Of a stretch of DNA of 64,000 bases, positions 43,680-53,658 are shown in pieces (the first letter of the stretch is position 1; every line of letters starts with the position of its first letter). This DNA comes from Candidatus Gastranaerophilales bacterium (GTDB lineage Bacteria > Cyanobacteriota > Vampirovibrionia > Gastranaerophilales > Gastranaerophilaceae). Made by a program: the position numbers and the translations under genes. The DNA is taken from contig CALVEL010000003.1 of the NCBI GenBank assembly GCA_944326565.1, forward strand, positions 124,001 to 188,000. Reading direction: 5' to 3'. Below the pieces are notes generated by a model. It had not been told where the DNA came from. It searched no databases and saw only the letters and a program-made list of their open reading frames with translations.

Positions 43680-44822
43680 TTATAAAATAGTTATATTATC
43701 ACGTGTAATAATCGCATCATAATTTTTAAATCCGAGAATTTTAATAATATCATCAGAATGACATCCAATAACTTTTCTGCAAGAATCAGAATCATAATTA
43801 ACCATTCCTCGAGCAAATTCATTATCATCCTCATCCACAATCGAAATTACATCACCTTTATTAAAATCATGAATTACATCAATCACACCGATAGGCAAAA
43901 GGCTTTTTTCTTTTTCAACCAAAGCCTTTTTAGCACCATGATTTACTTTAATTTGTCCGATAATATTTGTCGCATAACCAATCCAACGCTTTTTATCAGA
44001 CAGCCCTTCGGTTTGTGGAAGAAACATTGTACCGATATCCTCACAGTCAAATACTTTGTGGATAACATAAGGGATTTTACCATTAGCAATAAGGACTTTT
44101 CCTCCAAAGCGAGTGACCATTCTTGCAGCTTTTAATTTTGTTCTCATCCCCCCTCTTCCACCATCGGAAGCATCTGTACCAAGTTCCATAATTTCATCTG
44201 TCACTTCCTCGACTACAGAAATAATTTTTGCATCGGGATTTTCTTTAGGATTTTTGTCATATAAACCATTTACATCAGACAAAATCAATAATAAGTCCGC
44301 ATCCAGCTCACTTGCAACAAGTGCTGATAACTTATCATTATCTGAAAAACATACCTGCATATGCTCATATCTAGGGTCAACTTCAATACTGGAAACAGTA
44401 TCATTTTGGTTAATTACAGGAATTACACCAAGCTCCAATAATTTATTCAAAGTAGTTCTCAAGCTCAAATATCTTGTCCTAATCCCGAAATCATCCTCAG
44501 TCAATAGAATTTGAGCAGCGACAAGTCCATATGTATCAAATCCGCTTTCATAAATCGACATCAATTTGCCTTGTCCGATAGCTGCACAAGCCTGTTTTAG
44601 CGCAGTACCGGTAGTTCCCTCAAGTCCTAACCTTTTACGACCGAGCCCGACAGCACCTGATGTAATTACAATAACTTCTTTACCTGATTTTACAAGAGCA
44701 GAAATATCTTCAATAAATGAATAAATTCTCGGTAATGATACATTTCCGTCATCATTTCTGAGAATATTAGTTCCCAATTTTACTACAATTCTTTTAGCAT
44801 CTATAAATTCTTTTCTATCCAT
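43680..44822 (-). CDS. proB: Glutamate 5-kinase with PUA domain
   Basis: ProB phosphorylates glutamate, the first and feedback-regulated step of proline synthesis. The 380-residue protein has an N-terminal amino-acid-kinase domain (VVKLGTNILR, VITSGAVGLGRKRLGL, QNDTVS, LILSDVNGLYD, GGMRTKLKAA) and a C-terminal PUA domain (about 280-375). The ATG has no Shine-Dalgarno, and TGC-TATAAT lies 7 nt upstream. It heads the proB-proA-tyrA unit. Confidence 0.97.
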   Translation of the reverse strand: MDRKEFIDAKRIVVKLGTNILRNDDGNVSLPRIYSFIEDISALVKSGKEVIVITSGAVGLGRKRLGLEGTTGTALKQACAAIGQGKLMSIYESGFDTYGLVAAQILLTEDDFGIRTRYLSLRTTLNKLLELGVIPVINQNDTVSSIEVDPRYEHMQVCFSDNDKLSALVASELDADLLLILSDVNGLYDKNPKENPDAKIISVVEEVTDEIMELGTDASDGGRGGMRTKLKAARMVTRFGGKVLIANGKIPYVIHKVFDCEDIGTMFLPQTEGLSDKKRWIGYATNIIGQIKVNHGAKKALVEKEKSLLPIGVIDVIHDFNKGDVISIVDEDDNEFARGMVNYDSDSCRKVIGCHSDDIIKILGFKNYDAIITRDNITIL

Positions 44823-44829
44823 ACGCTTG

Positions 44830-44838
44830 ATTATAGCA
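44830..44838 (-). promoter_or_regulatory. Extended -10 of leaderless proB
   Basis: On the minus strand TGC-TATAAT is followed by 7 nt and the proB ATG. There is no clear -35, which fits an extended -10 promoter. The remaining gap up to 45017 shows nothing else recognisable. Confidence 0.5.
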
Positions 44839-45017
44839 CGTAAAAAACTTTTATTTTATTAATTTGTGCGGAAAAGTTTAATATTTATTTATTATTTGTA
44901 TTCGAAATTCCTTATCATATTAAAATCAAATAAGATATACAAATTAATTTTAATATATCTTTACAAATAAATTTAAAATATCAAATTTTAGAATTTTTAT
45001 GTTTTACTGGCAATGAA

Positions 45018-45419
45018 ATGACATTAAAAGTAGAAGTTGCAAACATTCCTAATACAAATTTAAGTAATATTTTATCCTATGAAGAGTCTAAGATTAACGG
45101 GAAAACAAATAGGATAAATCAACGATATTTTATTGTACCTCAAAATAAGACAGATGAATTTATAGCCAGATATAAAAAACAACAAAATGTTACACTGAAA
45201 GCTACGGTCATATCCGGATTAATTGGATTTTTAAGCAGTGTTGGGCTAACTTTCTGGTTAATAAAGCCTAAATGGTATCTGATAGATAATCCTATTTTTT
45301 ATATAGGAGGAGCTGGCTTTACACTTGGAGCTGGAATTCCGATGCTTACCAACAAATTAAAAGAAAAAAGAATTTTACAGGATTGCGAGGCATCTGAAGT
45401 CAAACTTAAAAAGAAATAA
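45018..45419 (+). CDS. Small two-TM membrane protein of unknown function
   Basis: The 133 residues form a polar N-terminal part (1-60), two hydrophobic segments (about 63-84 and 92-113, the latter FYIGGAGFTLGAGIPML) and a basic tail. No convincing Shine-Dalgarno precedes the ATG. No family is recognised. gyrA follows 130 nt downstream. Confidence 0.5.
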   Translation: MTLKVEVANIPNTNLSNILSYEESKINGKTNRINQRYFIVPQNKTDEFIARYKKQQNVTLKATVISGLIGFLSSVGLTFWLIKPKWYLIDNPIFYIGGAGFTLGAGIPMLTNKLKEKRILQDCEASEVKLKKK

Positions 45420-45550
45420 AATGTTTTGTCGGCACACAGCACACTGTATGCCAAAATCTTTTGTAAAGATTAATTTAAAATTACCTAAAAGCTTGTTTTT
45501 ATGCTATGATATAGACATAGAATTATTGACAGACACTGGAGGATAGAAGA

Positions 45551-48100
45551 TTGAGTAACCAGCAAAGCATGTTTTCGGACGGTAAAATTGTTCCGGTTAA
45601 TATAAGAGAAGAAATGAAACGTTCATATATTGATTACGCAATGAGTGTAATTGTAGGACGTGCATTACCAGATGTAAGAGATGGCTTAAAACCTGTTCAC
45701 AGACGTATTTTATACGCAATGAACGAACTTGGAATGACACCTGACAAACCGTTTAAGAAATGTGCTCGTATCGTAGGTGAAGTATTAGGTAAATACCACC
45801 CCCACGGTGACAGCGCTGTATATGAAGCTTTAGTTCGTATGGCACAAGACTTTTCAACAAGATATCTAACAGTTGACGGTCATGGAAACTTTGGCTCAGT
45901 TGACGGTGATGGTGCTGCTGCTATGAGGTATACAGAAGCCCGTATGCATAAAATTACTCAATCAATGCTTGCCGATATTGACTGTGAGACAGTTGAATTT
46001 GAGCCAAACTTTGACGGTTCATTACAAGAGCCCTCAGTACTACCTGTAAGACTTCCGATGCTGTTATTAAATGGAGTATCAGGTATTGCAGTAGGTATGG
46101 CGACTAACATTCCACCGCACAACGTCTGTGAAATTGTTGACGGTACTATTGCTTTAATTAATAACCCTGATATAACTGTTGCAGAATTAATGGAATATAT
46201 CAAAGGCCCTGATTTTCCAACTGCAGCTACGATTATAGGATTGAACGATATTAAACAAGCTTATGAAACAGGCAGAGGCTCTATTAAGATGTCAGCAGTC
46301 GCAACTATTGAAGAAATAGCCGGAGGCGGCGGTCGTCAAGCTCGTACTGCAATTGTTGTGACAGAAATTCCTTATCAAGTCAATAAATCAATGCTTATTG
46401 AAAAAATTGCAGAACTTGTAAAAGATCAAAGAATTAACGGTATTTCCGATATTCGAGATGAATCAGACCGCGAAGGTATGAGAATCGTAATTGAGTTAAA
46501 ACGCGATGCAAAACCTGATGTTGTTAAAAATAATCTATTCAAATATACTCAGCTTTCAACAACTTTTGGTGTAAATATGTTAGCCCTTTGCGGCAAACAG
46601 CCAAGACTAATGAATTTGAAACAAGTATTGGATGAATTTGTAGAACACAGAGTTGAAATTGTCACAAGAAGAACAATTTTCTTCCTTAAAAAAGCTAAAA
46701 TCAGAGCGCATATTTTGGCAGGCTTAATCATCGCACTGGGTTCAATTGATGAAGTTATCGAATTAATCAAGAATTCAAAAACAACAGATGATGCAAGAGA
46801 AGGTCTGATGAGCAGATTCGGGCTTGACACAGACCAGGCTAACGCTATTCTTGAAATGCAATTACGCAGATTGACAGGATTGGAACAAGATAAAGTAAAA
46901 GCTGAATATGATGAATTAGTTAAGAAAATTGCTGAATATGAAGAAATTCTTGCAAGCCGTCAAAAAATTCTTGACATCATAAAAGGTGAATTACTTGAAG
47001 ATAAAGAAAAATACGGCGATGACAGAAAAACTCAAATTCTTCCTGAACAAGGTGAAGTAACGATTGAAGATTTGACACCGAACACTCCGATGGCTGTATT
47101 TATTACTCATCAAGGATATTTGAAGAGAATTTCTTTAGACACATTTGAGCGACAAAACCGCGCAACTAGAGGAAAATCAGGCATCAAAACAAAAGAAGAT
47201 GACGATATTCAACACTTCTTCACCGCAATGATGCACGATAAAGTCCTGTTCTTCTCATCTAAGGGAACGGTATACAGCTTGAATGTATATGATTTCCCTG
47301 AAGGCGGACGTCAGGCTAAAGGATTACCGATTGTAAATGTTCTGCCTATTGAACAAAATGAAACAATTACAGCAGTTGTACCTGTCAGCACTTTCTCTCA
47401 TGATTTGAATTTAATAATGCTGACAAGAAAGGGTTACATCAAGCGTATTGAGTTAGATAACTTCTCTAATATCAGAAGAAACGGAATTATTGCAATCGGA
47501 CTGGAAGAAGGCGATGAGCTTTGCTGGGTTAAACTTGCAACTGCGCATGATGAAATTATCATAGGAACTTCTTGCGGTATGGCTATAAGATTCCCAATTC
47601 AGGATTTAAGACCACTTGGCAGAAGTGCAAGAGGTGTTACATCTATGAAACTAAGAACAGGCGATACGATTGTCGGATGCGATATCGTTCCTCAAAATTA
47701 CGATGCAGATTTGCTTGTTGTAACATCTGACGGTTTCGGAAAACGTACTAAATTGTCTGAATTTAGAAGTCAAAACAGAGGCGGACTCGGACTTATCGCT
47801 ACGAAATTTAAATCACCGTCATCAAGACTTGTAGCATTAACTATCGTTAAAGAATCTGATGATATTATGATGGTAACTGCAAACGGTGTTGTGACAAGAT
47901 TGAATGCCGGCTCTATTTCTCGTCAGGGAAGACCTGCAACAGGTGTAAGAGCACAAAACTTAACTGAAAATGACACTGTTGTATCTGTCAACAAGATTTT
48001 AAATCCTGATGAAGATGATACTGCTATTTCCTCAGAGACAACAAAATCAGAATCTGAAATCAATGTTGAACAAACTAAATTGATTGATGATGAAAATTAA
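45551..48100 (+). CDS. gyrA: DNA gyrase subunit A
   Basis: GyrA is the breakage-reunion subunit of type IIA topoisomerase. The 849 residues include the N-terminal helix region ([33 protein letters not shown]), catalytic Tyr127 in MRYTEARM, the coiled-coil and a C-terminal six-blade beta-pinwheel (about 510-815). The GyrA-box region reads [10 protein letters not shown] (535-544) instead of the canonical QRRGGRG-type sequence. The start is TTG, 8 nt after GGAGG. A DnaK/ParC-type paralogue was not seen, so gyrA is favoured, with parC as the alternative. Confidence 0.93.
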   Translation: MSNQQSMFSDGKIVPVNIREEMKRSYIDYAMSVIVGRALPDVRDGLKPVHRRILYAMNELGMTPDKPFKKCARIVGEVLGKYHPHGDSAVYEALVRMAQDFSTRYLTVDGHGNFGSVDGDGAAAMRYTEARMHKITQSMLADIDCETVEFEPNFDGSLQEPSVLPVRLPMLLLNGVSGIAVGMATNIPPHNVCEIVDGTIALINNPDITVAELMEYIKGPDFPTAATIIGLNDIKQAYETGRGSIKMSAVATIEEIAGGGGRQARTAIVVTEIPYQVNKSMLIEKIAELVKDQRINGISDIRDESDREGMRIVIELKRDAKPDVVKNNLFKYTQLSTTFGVNMLALCGKQPRLMNLKQVLDEFVEHRVEIVTRRTIFFLKKAKIRAHILAGLIIALGSIDEVIELIKNSKTTDDAREGLMSRFGLDTDQANAILEMQLRRLTGLEQDKVKAEYDELVKKIAEYEEILASRQKILDIIKGELLEDKEKYGDDRKTQILPEQGEVTIEDLTPNTPMAVFITHQGYLKRISLDTFERQNRATRGKSGIKTKEDDDIQHFFTAMMHDKVLFFSSKGTVYSLNVYDFPEGGRQAKGLPIVNVLPIEQNETITAVVPVSTFSHDLNLIMLTRKGYIKRIELDNFSNIRRNGIIAIGLEEGDELCWVKLATAHDEIIIGTSCGMAIRFPIQDLRPLGRSARGVTSMKLRTGDTIVGCDIVPQNYDADLLVVTSDGFGKRTKLSEFRSQNRGGLGLIATKFKSPSSRLVALTIVKESDDIMMVTANGVVTRLNAGSISRQGRPATGVRAQNLTENDTVVSVNKILNPDEDDTAISSETTKSESEINVEQTKLIDDEN

Positions 48101-48123
48101 ATATAATATTTAAAAATAAACTT

Positions 48124-48159
48124 AATCAGCGGTCTGGTAATCAAACCGCTGATTTTTTT
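48124..48159 (+). terminator. gyrA terminator
   Basis: TCAGCGGT and ACCGCTGA pair across an 11-nt loop, followed by seven T. Confidence 0.85.
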
Positions 48160-48208
48160 AATTTTATTTACAACCGCAAAAAATATTTTTATGGGTTTTA
48201 AATAGAAT

Positions 48209-49690
48209 ATGAAAATAAATACAAACTATTATTACAGAAATATAAATCAAAACTATACAATTTCAAATAATCAAAAGAAAAACTACAATGCCTGTAACTA
48301 TTTTTCAGCGAATATTACTTCTAAAAAATCAAATGAGCCTGCTTTTAAGGGAAATCTCATAAAGAATCTGGCTGAATATTTGAATTTTTTAAAAGTTAAA
48401 CGATATGTTAGCATCGTAAATAAAGAACTTGCAAATAATCCAAATAGGGACAAACTTCTTTTCAGGAATCTAAGTATGGAAGCAATGGAAGGAATTCAAT
48501 ACGGAATTAAGGTATTCAAAGGTCTTTCTATGAAAGACATTCAGTATATGAGTGAAAATCTGCATGTTATAGCAGTTAAGAGAGGATGCAAAAACATGTG
48601 CGGATACTGTTACGCTGACGCCAAACCTTCAAATAGAGAAATGGCTTGGGAAGACTTTAAATTGATTACTGACGGATATAAAAAACTGAGAAAAAGGCTA
48701 GGCAATCTACCTTTGTTTGGCGAAAATATGACCTCCGGAAATGAAACTCTATTATATAGATTAACAGAACTTTTTTATGATTCAGATTGTATAGATATTG
48801 CAATAAAAGACAAAAAAGGTAATCTTCACGATTTTACAGAGCTTTCAAAAGAGCTTTACAATTCTTTGGGAAGAAAAACCGTCTTTGACACATCAGGATG
48901 GGATCCTAACAATAAAAAGCTTCAAGAACGTGCAGAAAAATATGCCAAATATTTTTCAAATCCTGAAAATATGGCTCAATTATATGCTTTCAATGTTTCA
49001 TTTAACTGTTTTAATGCTTCCTATATCGCGGCTGTTAAAGCACTTAAAAACGGTGATGAAGAAAAATATTTAAGACTCAAAAACAAATTTACCGACAGAA
49101 TTGCAAATGCTATATATACTTTTACACCGCTTGTTAAGGATAAAAAATTTGATGTAATGACAAGATGTTTTGGGAATGACGCAAAAAATGCTAAATATTT
49201 TGATTTTTCAGCTATGTTTGAACTTGGAAATGAAGTTACTAACAAACTTGCGAAAATGTACAACGCCGATCTTAAAGGTGAACAAAAATATGTCAAATCT
49301 AAGGCTGAAATTGACAATTTAATAAATTTGAATTTTTCTAAAATTTTCAAATTTGATGCTGATTTAAATTCTTCAGGTCGGATGAAAAAATTTATGCAGG
49401 ATTTTAAAATAAAAGCTCCGATGCAAGACCACTCAGAATCTACTGTTATTATGGCAAATGATCTAAAACAACTTGGAAGATATCACAGGTATCTCGGAAT
49501 GAAACTTATTGATACTGACGGTAAAGTCTATCATATGGATTATGCAAGATTTTTTCCGACAGAAATTCAATTGAACATTAAAAATAAATCGTCTGCGCCA
49601 AAACTTGCTAATTTAAATGAAGAATTTCCCATAACCAAAGAAACTATTAATAAAAAAGAATTTTTTATGGATATTTCTGATTTTATATAG
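48209..49690 (+). CDS. Atypical radical-SAM-like protein with polar leader
   Basis: The 493-residue protein has a 45-residue leader very rich in Asn, Tyr and Lys that ends P-A-F-K-G (44-48), then a helical stretch, then RGCKNMCGYCYADAKP with Cys127-x3-Cys131-x2-Cys134, the [4Fe-4S] motif of radical-SAM enzymes. Downstream are possible SAM-binding elements (FGENMTSGNETLL; VFDTSGWDPNN). The C-terminal half has no recognisable accessory domain. It is not next to an obvious substrate peptide or pathway gene. Function unknown; the radical-SAM call rests on the cysteine motif and its context. Confidence 0.7.
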   Translation: MKINTNYYYRNINQNYTISNNQKKNYNACNYFSANITSKKSNEPAFKGNLIKNLAEYLNFLKVKRYVSIVNKELANNPNRDKLLFRNLSMEAMEGIQYGIKVFKGLSMKDIQYMSENLHVIAVKRGCKNMCGYCYADAKPSNREMAWEDFKLITDGYKKLRKRLGNLPLFGENMTSGNETLLYRLTELFYDSDCIDIAIKDKKGNLHDFTELSKELYNSLGRKTVFDTSGWDPNNKKLQERAEKYAKYFSNPENMAQLYAFNVSFNCFNASYIAAVKALKNGDEEKYLRLKNKFTDRIANAIYTFTPLVKDKKFDVMTRCFGNDAKNAKYFDFSAMFELGNEVTNKLAKMYNADLKGEQKYVKSKAEIDNLINLNFSKIFKFDADLNSSGRMKKFMQDFKIKAPMQDHSESTVIMANDLKQLGRYHRYLGMKLIDTDGKVYHMDYARFFPTEIQLNIKNKSSAPKLANLNEEFPITKETINKKEFFMDISDFI

Positions 49691-49694
49691 TAAT

Positions 49695-50102
49695 TTATTT
49701 TACCCAAAATTCGCCCATTGTAAGAACTTTTTGAGGATTATCCCTTGAATAAACCTGCATTACATAACTACCGGACTCGTTAATCACAATATAATCATCA
49801 TAATAATATATTTGTTCGTTTTTCAATCGTATATTCTTGCCATAATATATTTTATAACCAAGACGTCCATAATCATTATCTTTTTTTATTATTTGCAAAT
49901 ATGCATATCTTGAATGAATTTTTTCAGGCATCAGAATAAGATAATAAATTCTTGTACCTGCGGCAAAAACACTTTCATATCCCATTACAGTATCTTCTGT
50001 TATAGGATATTTATTGAAAAGAATTCCAGGTTTTTCTTCAGTACATGCTGAAGTCAGCAACATTACAAATAATATTGAAACAAGTATTAAAAACTTCTTC
50101 AT
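49695..50102 (-). CDS. Small lipoprotein
   Basis: The 135-residue protein has a lipoprotein signal peptide (MKKFLILVSILFVMLLTSA-C, lipobox LTSAC with Cys20) and a beta-rich mature domain with many Tyr (YYLILMPEKIHSRYAYLQ, KIYYGKNIRLKNEQIYYYDDY). It probably resides on the inner leaflet of the outer membrane or on the inner membrane. Its ATG overlaps the TGA of the TPR gene (ATGA), so the two are translationally coupled and may act together. Confidence 0.7.
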   Translation of the reverse strand: MKKFLILVSILFVMLLTSACTEEKPGILFNKYPITEDTVMGYESVFAAGTRIYYLILMPEKIHSRYAYLQIIKKDNDYGRLGYKIYYGKNIRLKNEQIYYYDDYIVINESGSYVMQVYSRDNPQKVLTMGEFWVK

Positions 50103-52201
50103 CTTTGCAGACTGTTAATCCTGTCTTCTACTACTTTTACCATACTCTTATCTTTATTATATTTTAAGAATAACTGATAATTTTTAACCGCCTGTTCTTT
50201 ATCATCTTCACCTTCATATGCTATTGCTAAAGCATAATATGCATAAGCATACTCAGCATTCAATGAAATTACTTTCTCAAAACATTCCTTGCTCTTTGAG
50301 ATATTATTATCATTTGCATATGCAAGACCTAAATTGAACCACCCATCAGTATAATCAGGATTTACAAAAATAGCTTTTTTATAAAAATCAAGAGCTTTAT
50401 TGTTATCATCTTCAAGTTTATAAATATTACCTATTTTCAAAAGGGTTACTTCGTCATTCGGATTAATTTTCAAAGCAGCCTTGTAATTTTTTAAAGCTAG
50501 ATCAAATTCATCTTTTTTATAATTTTCATCACCTTTTAAAATCAAATCTTTGCTTTTATCGACATTTGCGACATTTACAACATTTTCATTTTCCGAATTT
50601 TCAAGACTTATTGAAGGTAGTTTTCCTTCTTGGATATTTTGAGTATTAACCGGTGCTACAACTGGCGTTACTTCTGTAGAAGATTCAGGATTTGTCGTCA
50701 CTACAGGCACTGAAACAGCTGCCGAATTTATCTCTGCTATAAATTCGGCATATTCATTACTATATAAAGTTTTTTCAGGTGCTAATGCTATCGCTTTTTC
50801 ATAAAACTCACCCGCTTTATCATTCATGCCATTTGCACGATATGACTTTGCAAGTCCATAGTATGCAAAACTTTCTTTTGCACCTTTTGAAATTGCTTCC
50901 TCAAACTCTTCTTGAGCTTTTGTATAATTTTTAGCATTCAAATCAATTTCCCCTTGTGCTATTAGTGCATCTGTAAGATTACCCTCTACCACAGGATTAG
51001 CTTTTGTTGACAAAATTTCTTTATACAAAGCTATTGCATCCTCATATCTGTTCAATGCATGCAACGCTATTGCTTTATTAACTTTTGTATCATAATCATC
51101 AGGTTTTGCCTGCAAAACTTCATCATAATATTTCAAGGCTGTTTGATAATCCTTTTTCATATGATAACAGCTTGCAAGCTCTTTTTTGATATCAATATCA
51201 TCCCCATCAAGAGCAATCGCTTTTTCATAATTCAATATTGTATTGTCATAATCGTTAATACGCTTATAAACAAGTCCTAAATTTTTATATGCTCTTACAT
51301 CTTTCGGGTAATTATTCACATAAATCTTATATTGTGCAATCGCTTCTCCATTTTTGCCCATATCCGCAAGTAAATTTGCATAGTCAAAGCGCACTGAATG
51401 AAGATTTGGAGCCTGCTCAAATACTATTTGATATTGTTGCATGGCCTGCTCATTTTTCTCCAATTCCTGATATGAAAGCGCAAGACTAATATGAGAAGTT
51501 AAGCTGTCGGGATCTTTTTCTATTGCTTTTTCCAGAAATTCTGCTGCTTTTGTGTAATCTTTTGTCTGAAATAAAGCAAGCCCGTAATTTGCATAATCTT
51601 TAAAATTTTCAGAATCAGCATCGTACAACTTTGAATATTGCTCAACTGCATTTTCCGCCTGCTTTGATGCCAAGTATGCATTAGCGAGACTCTCTCTTGC
51701 TTCTTTATGATTTGAGTATGTATCTAAAAACTTTGTATAATTTTCAATAGCTGCAGGATAATCATTCATTTGGTATTGAACATTTGCTATGTTCAAATAA
51801 TTATATTTATACTGCGGGAAAATTTTAAGTGCCTGATTGTAAGCTTCGAGTGCCTGAATATATTTTGCCTGATTTTCATAAATATTTCCAATACTGATAT
51901 AGACAAACGCATCATCAGGACGAAGTTTCACAACAGTATTATAAGCTTCTATAGCTTTATCATACTGGTCTGTATCTGAATATAATCCTGCAAGTTTTGT
52001 ATATAATAAAGCATCTTCTCCGGCTATATTAATTGCTTCCAAAACCTTTGCAATAGCCTCTTTGTAATTATGCTGATACTCCAAAGTGCAAGCCTGCTGA
52101 TATAATACATTGGCTTCTGGAGGCATGTAAGAATATGATGGAACATTCACCGCTAACATAAGTGATAAAACTGCCGAAATTGTTAATAACTGCTTTCTAA
52201 T
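50099..52201 (-). CDS. Large exported TPR protein, probable ATT start
   Basis: The ATG at 52159 gives 686 residues but cuts a signal peptide in half. Extending 14 codons to an ATT at 52201 restores a full one (x-RKQLLTISAVLSLMLAVNVPSYS), and AGGAG lies 7 nt before that ATT. The mature protein consists of at least twelve TPR motifs in two arrays (about 15-480 and 555-700) joined by a Thr/Pro/Val-rich linker. It is likely a periplasmic scaffold. It is coupled to the lipoprotein gene downstream. Confidence 0.8.
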   Translation of the reverse strand: MRKQLLTISAVLSLMLAVNVPSYSYMPPEANVLYQQACTLEYQHNYKEAIAKVLEAINIAGEDALLYTKLAGLYSDTDQYDKAIEAYNTVVKLRPDDAFVYISIGNIYENQAKYIQALEAYNQALKIFPQYKYNYLNIANVQYQMNDYPAAIENYTKFLDTYSNHKEARESLANAYLASKQAENAVEQYSKLYDADSENFKDYANYGLALFQTKDYTKAAEFLEKAIEKDPDSLTSHISLALSYQELEKNEQAMQQYQIVFEQAPNLHSVRFDYANLLADMGKNGEAIAQYKIYVNNYPKDVRAYKNLGLVYKRINDYDNTILNYEKAIALDGDDIDIKKELASCYHMKKDYQTALKYYDEVLQAKPDDYDTKVNKAIALHALNRYEDAIALYKEILSTKANPVVEGNLTDALIAQGEIDLNAKNYTKAQEEFEEAISKGAKESFAYYGLAKSYRANGMNDKAGEFYEKAIALAPEKTLYSNEYAEFIAEINSAAVSVPVVTTNPESSTEVTPVVAPVNTQNIQEGKLPSISLENSENENVVNVANVDKSKDLILKGDENYKKDEFDLALKNYKAALKINPNDEVTLLKIGNIYKLEDDNNKALDFYKKAIFVNPDYTDGWFNLGLAYANDNNISKSKECFEKVISLNAEYAYAYYALAIAYEGEDDKEQAVKNYQLFLKYNKDKSMVKVVEDRINSLQR

Positions 52202-52316
52202 TGTCCTGCTCCTAATTTAAATAACCTGAACCTGTACATCCGCAATCCTAAAAAATATGCGGTTCTATATCTTGTGAAATATTATATAAATTCACAACAG
52301 TATTCTAGCATAAAAA

Positions 52317-53237
52317 TTAAACTTGTGCAAAGCTGTTAGAATAAATTTTCTTGTTTAACAAGACCTCACAAGCTTTTATTATTTTCTGCTGATTCAAATC
52401 AGTTTTATCATATTCTAAATCTTCAATTTCTCCAAAATTTTCTATCATATCAATAATTTTTAAATACAAATTATCAATTTCAGAACAAGGTTTACCAGAT
52501 TCAAGCATTTTTAAAATTCTGCACAGCTCATCATCTTTCGCATCCATGATGACGGCATTCAAACCCGCTCCATATGCCATTATTGCATATACTCTGTTTA
52601 TCAATGCACGATATTCATTTACTACCCCGTTTGAAATATTCGATAAACCTATTATTGATTTAACAGGCGGATCAAAACTTTCTTTTATCATTTTTAAAGT
52701 GTTCAAACTTTCTATCGCCTGGCTTTGAGAAGCAACTATGGGTAATACAATAGGATCAAAAAATATTTTTTCTGTATTCAATCCTTTTTCAATACATTTT
52801 TCATAAATCTGAAATGCAATCTCCAACCTGCAATCAGAAGTCTTTGGAATCCCCAGTTCTTTTGACATTGTTAAAAGTATAATATTACAATTCAATTCAA
52901 TTGCTAGATCTATCATCTTATCAAGTTTTGGCAAGTCGTTTGACGCACTGTTTAAAAATATACTTTCTTTATCGTGAATATAAGAAACTGCATTTTTCAT
53001 CTCATCAAAATTCGTAGTATCTAATGAAATCTTTAACTTTGAATTCTTTTCAACTATCGGGCATAACCAAGAAAAAATTCCGGCTAAATCACCTTTTGCC
53101 GGTCCGATATTTAAATCTGTATAATCCATTTTCTCTTGAACTTTCATTAGATTTTTTACAAAATTCTCATCACGACTTAAAAGTGCATTACGGACTGATT
53201 TTGAAATTACGTGTATATTTTCTCCTATTAAAATCAT
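52317..53237 (-). CDS. Pterin-binding (DHPS-like) domain protein, AcsE-like
   Basis: The 306-residue protein has the TIM-barrel pattern of the dihydropteroate synthase superfamily: ILIGENIHVISKSV, YTDLNIGPAKGD, KISLDTTNFDEM, FLNSASND, FFDPIVLPIVASQ and SIIGLSNISNGV. This matches methyltetrahydrofolate:corrinoid methyltransferases (AcsE, MetH pterin domain) better than FolP, whose NVTPDSFSDGG motif is missing. A 45-residue C-terminal extension is unusual. No corrinoid protein or Wood-Ljungdahl gene is adjacent, so the partner is unknown. Confidence 0.72.
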   Translation of the reverse strand: MILIGENIHVISKSVRNALLSRDENFVKNLMKVQEKMDYTDLNIGPAKGDLAGIFSWLCPIVEKNSKLKISLDTTNFDEMKNAVSYIHDKESIFLNSASNDLPKLDKMIDLAIELNCNIILLTMSKELGIPKTSDCRLEIAFQIYEKCIEKGLNTEKIFFDPIVLPIVASQSQAIESLNTLKMIKESFDPPVKSIIGLSNISNGVVNEYRALINRVYAIMAYGAGLNAVIMDAKDDELCRILKMLESGKPCSEIDNLYLKIIDMIENFGEIEDLEYDKTDLNQQKIIKACEVLLNKKIYSNSFAQV

Positions 53238-53337
53238 GCTCTGATTTTATCATGAAAAATTTTAAAATAATTTTTGAGATTTTAAAAATAATTTACATTA
53301 GAAAATTTATGGATATACTTTAATCTTTTAAGTAAAT

Positions 53338-53359
53338 TCTTGAGAAGTAATTCTCAAGA
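53338..53359. repeat. Perfect inverted repeat upstream of a small gene
   Basis: TCTTGAGAA-GTAA-TTCTCAAGA is a 9-bp stem with a 4-nt loop, 82 nt before the start of the 53-aa gene. It has no T-run, so a regulatory site is more likely than a terminator. Confidence 0.5.
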
Positions 53360-53440
53360 GTGTAGTAAAAGTTATTTATATAAGTTATAATATTACAATA
53401 CAATTAGGGGTAAATGATATTAGCAAAGGAGAAGGATCAC

Positions 53441-53602
53441 ATGGAAACTGCAGAGAAAATTAGAGTGAAAACCAAGAAGGTAAGATCCAAATTTAATGAT
53501 GAGTTTGAAATGTATCTAAAAAATCAATGCTTAAAAACAACGTTCAATGGTCTTGAGTTGGAAACATTTTCTTGGTACAAAAAAGTTTTAGGTCTCGTAT
53601 AG
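53441..53602 (+). CDS. Small basic protein of unknown function
   Basis: The start is taken at 53441 (METAEKIRVKTKKVRSKF) because AAAGGAG lies 9 nt upstream; an earlier in-frame ATG overlaps a GGGG with too short a spacing. The 53-residue product is basic at the N-terminus and aromatic at the C-terminus (ETFSWYKKVLGLV). A perfect inverted repeat lies upstream and a perfect terminator downstream. No family is recognised. Confidence 0.55.
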   Translation: METAEKIRVKTKKVRSKFNDEFEMYLKNQCLKTTFNGLELETFSWYKKVLGLV

Positions 53603-53620
53603 TGTTTATTAACCAACATA

Positions 53621-53658
53621 ACAAAAGGTTCGATTAAATATTTAATCGAACCTTTTGT
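53621..53658. terminator. Bidirectional terminator, perfect 38-nt palindrome
   Basis: ACAAAAGGTTCGATTAAAT and its exact complement form a long stem with essentially no loop, between the small basic gene and the convergent XRE gene, whose TGA begins at its right edge. Confidence 0.85.

Noticed and set aside
45018-45419. Possible gyrA-associated function for the two-TM protein
   Set aside because: Only adjacency supports it; there is a separate start region and promoter-like sequence before gyrA.
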